Assembly (NCBI RefSeq): GCF_030247195.1 | Contig: NC_080672.1 | Location: forward strand, 403,885,037 to 403,949,036 | Origin: Topomyia yanbarensis | Taxonomy: Eukaryota > Arthropoda > Insecta > Diptera > Culicidae | Length of the DNA stretch: 64,000 nt | Direction: 5' to 3' | Part shown: positions 23,935 to 35,523 of the stretch, one piece after another | How the letters are laid out: each line of letters begins with the position of its first letter | Numbering within the stretch: the first letter of the stretch is position 1 | Made by a program: the position numbers and the translations under genes | The notes under the pieces: model-generated | The model's input: the letters and a program-made list of their open reading frames with translations, nothing else | What the model was told of the DNA's origin: nothing | Databases searched by the model: none

Positions 23935-25300
23935 TACGAATATTACTCAGAGTCCGACTATACGACGTGAACTGATTCATGATTAAATACATCTTGATTA
24001 CGATCTTTTTTTGTGGCTGCGAATTAATTCATAAAGTAAAAGTGGATATTTTCTCTAAAACTCTCTTACGAAAGTTGAAAAAAAAAATTATGAATCGTTC
24101 CAATCCTCGTAAACTAATTCATGATTCCTATTGCAACAGTCACGATTCAATATCCGTGCTCATGAAATAGTTCACAAAACCATAAAATATATATTGATTC
24201 CTAGTAGTGGTGGTGGTCACAACTCACCATTCGTGCTCGTGAAATAGCTCACAAATTCATAAAATATTAATGATGTATTCGTGAACTGGTTTCGGATTCC
24301 TAGTATATTATTGAAGATCTATCTTGCGTTCTTGTGATATTCACAAAATAACCCTAATCATTATAAATCCCATGCAAGCCTGCACATGGTCATGAAATTT
24401 TCACCTAAACTGTTTGACATTATTCGGAATATTATTCATGGAGTCATTTTTGTTCCATGAACATTTTCATGACATATACAATAGTAGTGTCTAATTGGTA
24501 TCGACCAGTAATAGGTACGAGCAGTGGACATAAGAAAACTATGAGGACCTCGAACATTGTTATTGATTTACTAGGTTTAGTGTGAAGTCCGGATAGAAAA
24601 CGAAAACTGCACTGAGTACCAAAAATACATTATAGAGCCATAAATTGTGTTCGTGATACAGGTCACAAAACACGCGAATCAGTCACACTTTTATGATCCA
24701 GTTCATATTATCATGCTACTTCGAGTGAACAATCCTATAGTAACCAACAAATAACATATCACGATAAGGCGAGAGAAATTACGAATATCATAATTAAACT
24801 GCTGATATCAAGAACATGAGTCGCATTATACCACATGTCATATTCGATAGTAAACTCGAGAATAAAATATCACGATAACGTGAATAAAACTTATGAAAAA
24901 TGTGACCAAGATCCTGCAATCACGAACATATATCGCGATACTCTGCCAAAAAAATCCGACAGAAAACTCATGAATAAAACATCACAGTAACGTGAATAAG
25001 ATATTGCGATAATCGTTTAACTGTCGGTTCCCTAATTTGATATATTTTATACAAACCAGTATATCCCCGAATACTGAAAAAGAATCATAAAAACACTAAA
25101 CATATCCAGATATTAACCACAGTAACTCAACCAAACATTAAAATGTACCCCCATGGATATTTTTGGCGTGAACTAGTTTTTGGGAACAAATAGTTTCATA
25201 AAAACGAGTTTTAATATTCATAATTTCAAGAACTTGGTCACGATTTTCATAAATCATTTAGTTCACAAAATCGTGATTGTTCACGAAATCGTGACTGTTT
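23935..25300. repeat. Degenerate repeat block rich in CGTGAA / TTCACGA words
   Basis: The stretch is AT-rich and dense in GTTCATGAA, CACAAAA, ATCACGATAACGTGAATAA and TTCACGAAATCGTGA words. A ~111-bp tandem unit is visible: ATATCACGATAAGGCG near 24756, ATATCACGATAACGTG near 24867 and ACATCACAGTAACGTG near 24979. The 25258-25295 region has TCACAAAATCGTGATTG followed by TTCACGAAATCGTGA, a small palindrome. No protein. Class unknown, perhaps an old satellite-like or foldback element. Confidence 0.6.
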
Positions 25301-26461
25301 TTTCATGTCCAAGGGGAGGGGGTGTGGGTACATACATTGTCCACGAGGTCTCTTGCTTGTATTTTTCCCCAAAAAGTGTTTGATTTTTGTTTTAAATTTT
25401 TCCAAGAGTGTACAATACTCATAACCGCATAATATGTGTATGCATTTTTGTAAAAAGATATTCGTTATTGATCGAGACAGGCTGCACAGAGAATAGATAA
25501 TAATATCTGGAAGTAACGAATCCTTTCTTCAATGTACAATTCCTTGTGATTCCAAGGTTTTTTTGATCGTTACCGGTACCGGCCAGACCCGAATATAGAG
25601 CACAGCAAGAGAGGGAAGGAACGTAAGTCTGACACTTGCTTTTGCTGGAGGCCGTATATACTACTTCGCACTCCAGAATTATGATGGGAGGAAGGAGCTT
25701 GTTAGTAAGGATAGGGATTCGAGATTGTGCTTGAGTTTGCGTGTGATTCTCGAGTTTAAGAGTTTCTGGGAGCCCGAACACCAGGAGCCTTTTTTAGTTT
25801 TATTTATTGGGACTTTAACCATTTGAACGCTCGCACCAGGAAACTCATTAGATGCCTAAAATAGGTTTTAGGAATTTCGTAAAGACGACTAGCGAGAAGT
25901 ATACTTCATTCAAATATTATTTTTACAACCGACAAATTCCAAAGGAAAAACGTAAAAGAAAATTGAATTGAAAAAGAATTAAGATTGGAAATCAAACTGG
26001 GGCTACAGCTAAAAAAATATCGAGTGCTTTCGTGGCGAGATTATGAAATAATTTTGAGCGACCCAAAATAAGCATTGATTGCATTGAAAAACTTTCTTTG
26101 TATGACGGACATACCTGCAATTTCATGCGCGCGTACTTAACCTGACATGAGTGATATCAACCTCTTAGTGGATACCAGACACTTTCTGGTTGACACCAGC
26201 TGTTTTTTATAATAATTATTAGAAGAGTGGAGACAATGACAACGAAAAAAATACTAATTTAAAGGAACAATGTGCTAAAACAAGAAAAAAAAATACAAAA
26301 AATGCAATACATAAAGGAGGGACTCCTGGTTTTGTCACAATAATAATATAGCGCATGTATCACTCTGGTTTTGTGGCAATAATAATATAGAGCTCAAAGG
26401 TATATGAAACGACTCAATAGCATGAGAGAAATGATTATAATGAACATGATATAACATGCCG
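25301..26461. other. No gene supported; short direct repeat at 26326-26390
   Basis: A 120-codon minus frame at 25419-25781 has no domain I can recognise. CTGGTTTTGTCACAATAATA (26326) and CTGGTTTTGTGGCAATAATA (26365) form a 39-bp period two-copy repeat. Confidence 0.5.
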
Positions 26462-26803
26462 CAAATTAGTAACTGGTTTTCAATCCTTTTCATGAAATGT
26501 CAATTCTTAAAGCTCACACATGATACAACAGTCATTCCACTAAGACAAGACTACGCGTATTCCCCTCGTATATTTAATGCTCTGTTAATTAGTTCCCTAG
26601 TTGGTAAAATAAACACTGAACAAACAAAGAAATTAATTTACTCTACAAATACGTGTTCCCTTACAATGTCATCAAATCAACGAACATTTAAAATTACTTG
26701 CGACAAAATATGCACAATGTTGAAAATATTTAGATGAATACTACTACTTTTTGCGCTAAAAAAATTTAATGAATCACTTTATAAAATAGGCGATAAGGAA
26801 CGC
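26462..26803 (+). repeat. Dispersed repeat family F, AT-richer copy
   Basis: Homologous to 16575-16997, with many C-to-T and G-to-A type differences relative to that copy and small deletions. The 93-codon plus frame 26456-26737 is not conserved in the other copy. Confidence 0.65.
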
Positions 26804-27254
26804 ATTTCCATGCATCGAATAGTTTGAGTTATCAGTGATTGAAAAATGTTCATTTTTGTAAAATTCTAAAGTATAAAGACTCATAACTTGAATAACATCA
26901 TATTCTGCCAAAACAAAAAATATGCGTCAATTATTTTTAGCTAAAGAATGCACGAAAAAATTTGGAAGAATTTGAGGTTGTAAATCTGACATGGAATGAC
27001 CCGTATATCGTATCCAGCACATTCTTGTAGACACTAAAACAGGCCAATAGATCAATCGGTCGAGAGATTTCGAATACTCGGCGCTATCTACAAGTAAGCC
27101 AGATATAGTGCGAGAACGAATGTCAAACGACGACAGCATCATTTGAACGATTGGTTATGTAAAAATGTGTTCTTGAAACTACAGAATATGAACTGAAATA
27201 TGCTGTTCATCATGAAGAACGTGTTGCGAACACAAATCCTATTCGAATGAATTT

Positions 27255-28270
27255 TGTATATTGTTGCGTTCATTGTTCAAAGGCGGATTCGAAATTCGTA
27301 ACTTGATCGGCAACTTTGGTCGTATTCTGGCAGCCCTGGAGGAGGAAACAATCGAAGAGACGAATCAGAGTCTGACGTGCGCATCTTCTACAAAGTTGCC
27401 TGGAACCGGCATGATCGAGCGCTAACGTTATCCTACAAACAGGGAAGTACTACGAGTGCTCATGACGGGTTTCGACCCACTCGGACCGATTGCTAATTTC
27501 CTGGTGTTCTTGAAAATTCTGTTGCAAGAAGTTTGGCGATCTGGCGTTCAGTGAGATGACCCGATCAGCGAATCTTCGTTCGAGAAGTGTAAGCAGTGGT
27601 TGCAGGTTTTACCGCGAGTGGAACAGATCGCGGTTCCTCGATGCTATCGAATTCGGACTAATCCTAGCGCCAATTGAAATACATCTGCCTGCACACATAT
27701 GACGATGTCAGTGAGTACGGTTATGTAGCCGCCGTATATCTACACTTTGTTCAAAGCAGTATCGCTGATTGTATTTTGAATTCTTCTGTAGTGATTCTTG
27801 AGATGTGACGCGCTGCATAATGTTGGACCATCGACGACACTTTCAGTTCGTGGCATTCCGAATTAGCGAGATTTTCATGATCACCGAGATAAACTAATGA
27901 CGTTGGGTGCATATCAAGCTGAACATAGCAGATGACGCAATTAATTGAGTTGACCAGCCGAATGAGTAACGACAGCAGATAGTTCAAAGGACCAGCCTTT
28001 CATTGACGTTCGGAGACGGAGTGATCACGATTGCCGATCAAAGACGGCTCAACAACCGCAAAGGTCTCCTGCTACGCTACACGGTTTCTGAAGAAGATTT
28101 CGACGTGAATAAGTCCTCCAGTTGGAAGCGACTCGTCAATGTCGTCCCGCAAGTATACCGTTTTCCAGGCAAACTGCAATCACCGACGGCAAGGGAAGCC
28201 AATCATAACATGTCCGCCAATAACAGAAGAGCTTCAGAAGGTAACGAGCTACCTTCATCGCCACTCGCCT
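27255..28270 (+). pseudogene. BEL/Pao retrotransposon pol relic
   Basis: Fragments in changing frames read VAWNRHDRALTLSYKQGSTT (near 27390), MTGFDPLGPIANFLVFLKIL then LQEVW (near 27460), QWLQVLPRVEQIAVPRCY (near 27595) and HTYDDVSEYGYVAAVYLHFV (near 27690). The DPLG block, the LLQEVW helix, the PRCY block and the ASxxxYG-like RNase H entry (here with altered residues) are the order found in BEL/Pao pol. Later pieces (28003-28272, with SSWKRLVNVV and VYRFPG) fit the region before integrase. Stops, frameshifts and lost blocks make it dead. No LTRs are visible. Confidence 0.75.
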
Positions 28271-30150
28271 AATATCATCTATTCATTATCTCTGCCATTT
28301 CAGCTATTTACATCTCGAGGTGGTCTCGCAAAAATGGAATATTAAGTGTTCGTATATCGATAAACGATTGTTCATGCGGAACAGGCTTCTATTGACTAAA
28401 AATTTTAATTACTGGTTGAGTTAAAGTATGGGTATTAACTTTTCCCGCGAGTGCCTGCCTGATCATTGTGATGAATTATGGAACGAATACCCATTACTCA
28501 AATGAAGTTATTGAGAAAAGTATTTACGAGTATTCCACCAGACAACGCGACGCCATGTAAATGATCACTGGTCTTATCCCGGTCTCCATATTCAAGCGAG
28601 CTGAAGAACTCTTCAAGCAAAACCCCTCTTACCCCCACCGCAAATAATAGCGCCGCATGTGATCGTGGGCCAAAAATTTGGAGCCAAGAGCCCAAACATT
28701 TACGTATGTAGTGGAAGCCCATTTGCGTCAGTTATAATCAGAATGTATTTTCGCGAGCTAACCACCTATCGATTACCTACCGCCCGCTCTCTTCGTTATA
28801 TCATACTCGAGCGAAAGTAAAAACATTCAATGTTGCTGTGAATATTGATTGTATTCAACCGCCTCTCAGTCAGTGGTAGCGCGACTACGCAGCTCGGTCT
28901 AACAGCGCGGTGGTAACACCGTTGGTGAGGAAGGAACTCTTTTGTTTGCATGCGTTCAGCTGTTTTGTCGAAAAAAGAAACGGCAAGAATTAATGCAATG
29001 CACGTCCAATGTTTATTATGATGTTTTGTTGTTCCCCGACCTTTTGTTAGCTGTTAGCCGTTCGTTTTCTATGACATTCGTCTGTATGCAAAAGCCCTGG
29101 GGGGTGTGGGGAAGTTGAATGCTTCGTCCGGCTACATAGATACGGCTACTGTCGAAGCTGGAACAGTAAACAGAGGAAATTGACGACCTAATTGGGAGAG
29201 GTAGAGTTCATAATAGCTAACGGGTTCTGTCTTCCGTTTGCCGACGGGATGTCGTTGAACTGCTTTTTTTTCATCATTCTCTTTTTACGCGTGGCATTGA
29301 AATTGGTTTCCATTGACAATGACGACGATCGGTTGAATCGTGCTTGCACAAGGCAAGACTCACGTAACAAACAGACGTTTGTGAGGTACCTTTTACTACA
29401 CCGACTGTGGCTTAGCTAAAATTCATTTATCGAGGTTTCTTTCATTTGAGATTGGCCAAGCTCTAGCAGTTTCCATGAATTGCTGCATGCCGTCTAGCTT
29501 GCACCTCATGTGAGTCAATAGTTTGCCACCAACCATCGAGCAGACACTGTGATAAAAGTATGAGAACAAAAAAAAAATGGTCCTCTATGATTGTTTATTG
29601 CTCAATTGATGCTGAAAGCTAGCTTCGAAACTGGCACGTCATGGGCCCGGTGGTAGCGAAATTCGGTCACACAGGTTTCGTGGGATAATTAGTCCAAAAT
29701 GGAATTATTTTTTTTCTCACCGTGTTCACAAGGCGCATGTGGCTTGTTTGATGCGGATTTTACTGGGAAATAGAGAGAGAGAGTCAGCAGAATAGAAGGA
29801 AAGCTAATTAGAGTTTAATTCAATGCTTCGCGTCCGCTGGAATGCCTACGCCCACTAATAGTACGTACTTGATTTGGCCATAAAATGCCGGTCGCAACGA
29901 AGAGAGGTGTATAGTAGCATCGTGATCAATAGCGGAAGCATGCAGCAGGTGTGCCGCATAGAAGCCCATCATTATGGTCGCTTCAGGAGCGACCATAATG
30001 TTGTTCCGTGTGCATTTTCTGTTCTCAGTTGAGCGATTTATGGAAACATATCGTGGTCAATGTTAATTCAATAGCACGGAAAGCTGATCCATATAAATAC
30101 CAACTAGTAGTTTTTTTTATCTATATTTCTCTCAGTGGAGAACAATTCAT
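28271..30150. other. No gene supported; GC-richer patch 28750-29400
   Basis: The patch at 28850-28960 has TCAGTCAGT, an initiator-like word, in GC-richer DNA, but no TATA box, downstream element or open frame supports a promoter. Short frames at 29188-29419 occur on both strands. Confidence 0.4.
29970..30000. repeat. Perfect short hairpin
   Basis: CATTATGGTCGCT (29970-29982) and AGCGACCATAATG (29988-30000) are exact inverse complements around a 5-base loop TCAGG. No element or terminator context is visible. Confidence 0.8.
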
Positions 30151-30154
30151 ATAA

Positions 30155-30241
30155 AAACTATTGTTCCCCATTAAGGAGAAAATTGTTTAAAACCATCTTT
30201 GCGCGTGAAGAGCAACACAACCGATAGCTAAATTAGTTATG
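30155..30241. mobile_element. MITE family A, end fragment
   Basis: TTCCCCATTAAGGAGAAAAT and later GATAGCTAAATTAGTTATGG match the outer and terminal parts of MITE A2 (23420-23492). It breaks off directly against a LINE tail stem-loop at 30243. Confidence 0.6.
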
Positions 30242-30242
30242 G

Positions 30243-30273
30243 ACGGCTCCGTGCATTAGCTGAACTGAGCCGT
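30243..30273 (-). promoter_or_regulatory. LINE 3' tail stem-loop fragment
   Basis: On the minus strand ACGGCTC pairs perfectly with GAGCCGT (7 bp) around AGTTCAGCTAATGCACG. The loop is the same type as at 6352-6384 (AGCTAACGCA) and the stem is a different sequence that still pairs. The A-rich end is missing where the MITE fragment abuts. Confidence 0.55.
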
Positions 30274-30861
30274 GGGTATTGTTTTACACAGTGTCGATGA
30301 GGTAAATTAAGTCAACCCTGGACTAGAATCGCTAATAGGTGTGTTCCATCTCCATTTTATTCTTTTAGTCACTATGTCTTCAGCCTTTGGGCCTTAATTA
30401 ATGTCTCTTGTGGTGTGATAGTTTTCGTATACCTGGAATCTTTTTCTGCTCCAGGCTTAATATAGTGCATCACCATAAAAGTGTACTCTAAGACAAAAAC
30501 TAGAAAATATACGCAAAGGTGAGTTATTCATCTTCAACCTCTATATTTTTATAGTGTTTTTTTGTATTTTGTGAAGGTAAAGATGTGTTCTTTTATAAAT
30601 CAACTAAGAAGTATTCAACAGAACATATCAATATATGTAAAATTAATATGTTAAAATAATGAAAATTGACGCGAGTTCCGAAACGTAACTTTTTATAGCA
30701 TTTGTGCATGATATCTCCTCAATCAATACACCAATGGACCAGATTTTTTCACAAGTTAAAATTGTATAACCCTCTAACGCCGTATTTGTAAATTTGTTCC
30801 TAGTTGTAATGCAGCAGTCTCTCATGAATGTATTGCAAACTTACCTTGCTGAGTTTATATT
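30274..30861. other. No recognisable feature
   Basis: AT-rich, nothing supported. Confidence 0.45.
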
Positions 30862-31090
30862 TACACTGTGTAAAAAATAAAACTATGAACGAATATCACC
30901 ATCGCTGCTGCTGACGGCAGGATGTTCTTGCCTGCTTCTTGTTCGTTCGAGTCACGATTGAGTACCTTTCATATTTGGCATTTTTTGCTGTTGGTGCTGG
31001 TTGTTATTTTGGAGGTACAATGTGCCGTGCCTGAGAAGCAATTTGCAGTTTAGTAAAAGATTTTAAAGGCTGTGGTTTATTAGTTTTAGT
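30862..31090 (-). pseudogene. ORF1-only LINE fragment, copy 4
   Basis: The minus strand matches parts of the copy at 33430-34497 (CTCCAAAATAACAACCAGCA with CTCCAAATCAACAGCCAGTA, then CACCAACAGCAAAAAA with CCATCAGCAAGGAAG) and its end ATATTTACACTGTGTAAAAA matches ATATTTACAATATGTAAAAA at 43716-43735. It is a short decayed piece of the same ORF1 plus tail unit. Confidence 0.5.
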
Positions 31091-31540
31091 GCACGGTTTT
31101 CCATGTTGGCTTTCATATCACATTACTGATAGAAGGAGATCTGCCTGGATACATGTACAGCAAGCTGTTGATAAAGAACAGTGGTTACATAAAGGGACAC
31201 TAGGGTGGGAAGGGAGGAAAATTAGGTTCCTGCTTCGAGTAACTTTTTGGGCATCATTTGGGTTCTTGAACAACTGTGGTAATTCTTATCTCGCTCGATG
31301 AAACTATACTTTTGCACCTACGATTTAAAGTTTGCATGGAATTTCGCATGGGAAAATTGACGTCCACAAAATAATTCCTTCAGATGCGCCCATTGCCTGC
31401 CAGAAATCAATCTATATGTAGTTTTCATAAGATATTTAACAAAGAAACAAAGTTCTGAAAACCACAATACGACACCGACGCTTGTGAAAAATGTTTTTAA
31501 GCAGAAACCGGTTTTTGCTTTACTGATGGAAAATATTGAT
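31091..31540. other. No recognisable feature
   Basis: The 70-codon frame at 31089-31301 has no domain. Nothing else seen. Confidence 0.45.
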
Positions 31541-31554
31541 TTCTTGACTGTCGA

Positions 31555-31665
31555 CTACCGAGACATCACTCAGTTCCAGCCAGTTGTTTAAGCGTTTACA
31601 CAAGACGTGCGAATTTTTGGATTTTAGTGTCTAATTGGCGCCAATGGTGCTGGTTTGAAAAAAAT
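31555..31665. mobile_element. MITE family B, internal fragment
   Basis: CGAGACATCACTC then CAGCCAGTTGTTTAAGCG, CAAGACGTGCGA and GGATTTTAGTGTCTAATTGG, CGCCAAT match the MITE B interior at 6021-6075 and 33270-33340. Both termini are lost. Confidence 0.65.
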
Positions 31666-31769
31666 TCTTACTTGTAGTCTTGCAACAGGATCCATCCCAT
31701 CAGCGAGGCGGGAAATAACTCAAATTCATACCCAAAGGTGGCCGCATCACTTATGAGGAGACAAAGAGC

Positions 31770-33201
31770 TTTTGACCAATCAGTCTGACCTCCTTCCTTC
31801 TCAAATCAGTGGAATGCAATGCAATGCAACATGCATATCAGCGGAGGAAGTCTACTATCACCCTGATACACAATGTTGTGCAATCAAACTTAGAAGTTTT
31901 GTTTATATTGAAGGTGCATTTGCCTACGTGTCTTTCGAATCCATTTTGGAAGCAGCACGATGTCATGCAGTACCTTCATATATCATGAACTGGATACACG
32001 CAATGCTTAGCAACCGACATCTGTGATCATCGTTAAGACAAGTAGAGATAAGGAAACTGAGTGTCTGCTGGTGTCCTCAAGGTGGTATGCTGTCACCATT
32101 TCTATAGAACCATGTCGTCGATGGTTTATTGAAGAAACTTAATGAGCTTGAGTTTCGCCGAAGATTATCACATAATGATCACCGGTATTTGCATTAACAA
32201 ACTTTTTAATTGATGCAACTAGCCTTGTGTTATTGAGCTATGGTGTCTTCATGTTGGACTACCAGTTAAACTAAATAAACCATCAATGGTGCTTTTCACC
32301 CAACAAAGGATTGCCACCGGAGTTAGCTCATTGCAGTTCTTTGGTTCTGAAATTATTGTCGCAGATCAAGTTGGGGTAAATCTTGACTCAAAACTTAATT
32401 GCAGAGCTCACATCGATTTCAGAATCAAGAAAGCTTACATGGCCTTCTGCCAATGTAGACGAGTTTTCGGCAAATCTTGCAAACTCAAACCCACATACAT
32501 TCAGTGGATCTAGGTAGCAATTGTTAGACCAATACTGGTATAAGGGGACCTTTTTTGGTGGCAGAAGGGAGAAGTCATGGCAATCCAGTCAAAGTTAAAC
32601 CAATTTCAGAGGATGGTCTTGATGGCGATGACTGATGCGTTCTCGATAACGCCTACTACTGCTTTAGAGGCACTCTTGAACATAAAACCACTATTTCTGA
32701 GTATGCCGAATTAAGGCTACTGGGCTCTGGAACAGTAATCCAATAGATGGCGCAACCAGCCGTACAAACTTTCAATGTGAGAATTCCTCCTCTCGAGGAA
32801 AGGCTGTATGGCTGGATGGAGCGACAAGTTGAAGTTTGCTATACTGACGGTGCTTTGTTGGAGAGCCGAGTCGGTACTGGTGTCTATTGTCGTGAAATTA
32901 GATTAAACCATTCTCCTTCGCTTGGTAGATACTGTACCGTATTCCAAGCAGAAAACTTTGCGATTCTGTGTGGCGTACTATCGGAACTTCAACGGGGTAT
33001 TTCCGGTAAACGAATTTATTTTTGCTCCGACAGTCAGGCTGTCCTAAACGCACTCAGTCCGACAGATTTGAGATCGAAATTAGCAATCGCATATCGAACT
33101 CAAATCAAAGAACTTAACATTTCAAAGGCTATCTACCTTCTATGGGTACCCGGTCGTTTCGGTATTACTGGAAATGAATGGGAGGAAAAAAATACATAGT
33201 A
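31770..33201 (+). pseudogene. LOA/Lian-like LINE ORF2 relic (RT palm to RNase H)
   Basis: Frame 31772-32026 carries RT motif A as FVYIEGAFAYVSFESILEAA, in which the usual catalytic aspartate reads E-preceded YIEG, and HAMLSNRHL. Frameshifted pieces continue with CPQGGMLSPF (motif B, near 32070), a decayed AEDYH-like motif C, FFGSEIIVADQVGVNLDSKL and FRIKKAYMAFCQCRRVFGKS (32286-32513). The 150-codon frame 32747-33199 is RNase H: CYTDGALLESRVGTGVY, FQAENFAIL, CSDSQAVLNAL and WVPGRFGITGNEWEE, so the three acidic residues survive while the usual H in VPGH is R. It is truncated at both ends and many stops are present. Confidence 0.82.
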
Positions 33202-33214
33202 CCAGGCGTTTGCC

Positions 33215-33430
33215 GTTTCATCCCAAAAGACGGTTTCGGGTCAATATTCCTCATTAGCACAAATGAATTTCTTTACCAGCCAGTTGCTTAGGCGTTCACG
33301 CAAGACGTGTGACTTGTTGGATTTTAGTGTCTAACTAGCTCCAATTTGGTACTGGTTTTGACTTATCTAAGTAGCGTTAAGATGGTGTTAGTTACTGACA
33401 AGGAGAATCCGAAACTCTAAAAAACCAAGG
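33215..33430. mobile_element. MITE family B, truncated copy
   Basis: Interior from CAAAAGACGG through GACGTGTGACTTGTTGGATT, TTAGTGTCTAACTAGC and TTGGTACTGGTTTTGACTTA matches 5957-6110; the right terminus GGTGTTAGTTACTGACAAGG to CCGAAACTCTAAAAAACCAA is present and the left one missing. It joins the ORF1-only LINE copy 3 at 33430. Confidence 0.7.
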
Positions 33431-34497
33431 TGTTGTGTGTTTATGCACAAAAAATTTTCCGTTTGCGAAGTGCATACATTTTTGTGCCCTTTCACTTTTC
33501 TCTCGTTGTCGTACACGTTCATGTCATTATCGTTAATCTTAATCATCGTTAATCATCTTGGTGCTTGCTGTCAATAGTTCTTCCTTGTTTCTTGCACTGA
33601 CAAATCACAAATGTAAAGCTGCCATATGCGACATCAACTTCCTTGCTGATGGTACTGGCTGTTGATTTGGAGGTATTGGGTGCAGTTTTTACAGTTGTAA
33701 TTATTATCTGAACAGCAGCTCCCAATTTAGCAGGTTCAGGTGATACTACTGAAGATTGTTTACTAAATTTGGTGCGCCCATTATACAGGTTTTGACTTTT
33801 TGGCCATTCATCTCATCTTCTGGTTAGAAAAATTGGTAAGCAAACCCAGGTGACCTGCGTGCAAAATAATCGACTTGCTAATCACGCAATATTGGTTGGA
33901 TTTGATTCCCGTGGATGAGTTTTCCTTAGCGGTTTCCGTGCATGGATTTCTGCATTGTACCATCTGACCATAGAACTGGTACGTAAATATTCAACTCTTT
34001 TTTATATGTGTAAGGCTGCTCTGTGTAATGGTAGTTCCTTGTATTTCATATTGTAGAGTCAGTTGGAAGCTCCAACCAGATTCTCCCAATAAAACACTGT
34101 TGGCAAAAACCTTGGATGTAATTTATCCTTTGTAATGGATCTCCCAGCTCGTATTGCGACATTATTCTTGTTTACAAGTATGCGGGGCCTGATCGTGAAT
34201 TAATACTCAGATTTTGTCGGTTTCCATTTATCGCTACCTTCAATCTAACGCAGCTACACCCAACGACGTGATGTAGGAAAATCGATTTATTGCTTTTTGA
34301 TGTGATGGAACTGGATTAAGGCAACTAAACTCAATTTTTACCTTCAGTAAATGTTCCACCTCGCGTCTATTTGATCTAAAACGGAAAAATCCAAAGTCAC
34401 TATATATGAACGAAACATTACTGATATTCACACATCTCGACGGAACATCAAGGCGAATATTTTTCGTATTCATTGTTATCGAACAAAAGTAACTCAA
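33430..34497 (-). pseudogene. ORF1-only LINE derivative, copy 3 (degraded)
   Basis: Read on the minus strand, the start MNTKNIRLDVPSRCVNISNV near 34473 resembles the N-terminus of mosquito LINE ORF1 proteins. After multiple frameshifts come GRSITKDKLHPRFLP, PEPAKLGAAVQIIITTV, STASTISKEVDV and SFTFVICQCKKQGRTIDSKH followed by QDD, which parallels SYLCTVMTRKSKKPG..QDD of copy 2 (43747-44001). ANGKFFVHKH near 33455 parallels the NGKFF..VHK region of copy 1 (5815-5862). Its C-terminus and tail are replaced by MITE B. Confidence 0.55.
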
Positions 34498-35523
34498 TTT
34501 GTTTCACGTATAATTATAGTACACACTGGAAGTATACTAAATATCATCTGGATTACATTCTACTACTTTTAGATGCAAAAAGCTGCCGCGAAGTAACTGC
34601 TCTTTGCCATTCCCTTCGTGCTGGCTTGGGCAGAAGTAGAAATTAGAGTGATTGTCGTGTCGTACAGTGGGACAGGATGCTGCTTGCAACGAACAGAATC
34701 TCTAGCGCTTTGGGTATCTATTGATGTCTCTGGGAAAGTATTTCCGGTAGAATTGAGCATTATTTTGACAGCTTCAGTTTTCTATCTAGATACGTAACAA
34801 CTAAACTAGATCTGTTCCATGTTTTGTCAAAGCCGTTACAGAGAAAACTATCTTCTGCAAAGTTGGTTGTTTTGATATTTTTGACATATTACTAGAAGAT
34901 TTAGGAAGCTCCATCTTTGAGTGTATTTTTCATGGAAAGTGATACAGCGCCTTCTACATACACTTTAGGTTATAGATATCTTTAGAGCATATATTAAAAA
35001 TAGCTAATTGAACAATTTTGCTGAAAAAAGTTTATTTCTAGAAACCTTCCGTCAGAGGATAGAATTGATCTAGTTCTTGTTAATCTTGTTCCCTCGTAAT
35101 AAAGGCTTGTTGAGATTTCGTTATTTGTTAGGCAGTTTAATTTAATCTAGATTAAATTCAAAGCGGTCAAAATATGACTCAATTTTATTCAAGATACTTT
35201 GCCGAAGACACCAAACCACCATGATGTATAGCCAGACTTTCCTCGTCGAAGATAGCCATCACAGAATATGCCAAAAATGTGAAATCAAATTTCTTTTTTA
35301 AATACTTTAAATACTTTTTCTAAGCGATCAATATATTTAAATGTCGTCAAAATCCTTATTTTGAAGTATTTTTCATATATTGCTGTACGGTGCCATTTAC
35401 ATACATCTTGGACTATACCTGTTTGAAAAACATATCAATCCAATTTTTCCAAGGACGCTTTAAAAAATAGAGCTCATCTAGATCCGTTTCAAGATATCTA
35501 AATCAAAACCAAGGTTGTCAATA
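34498..35523. repeat. AT-rich stretch with degenerate ~440-bp direct repeat
   Basis: TTTTTCATGGAAAGTGATAC and CTACATACACTTTAGGTTAT near 34927 parallel TTTTTCATATATTGCTGTAC and TTACATACATCTTGGACTAT near 35369. Words such as ACTTTGCCGAAGACACCAAA near 35200 and 39105 suggest an old repeat that the pogo-like element later split. No coding frame. Confidence 0.45.

Noticed and set aside
25419..25781. 120-codon minus frame
   Set aside because: No recognisable motif, no homologous copy and no regulatory context.
28860..28905. Promoter with TCAGTCAGT initiator, or a tRNA D-arm (AGTGGTAGCGCG)
   Set aside because: No supporting TATA box, downstream element, B-box or downstream frame.
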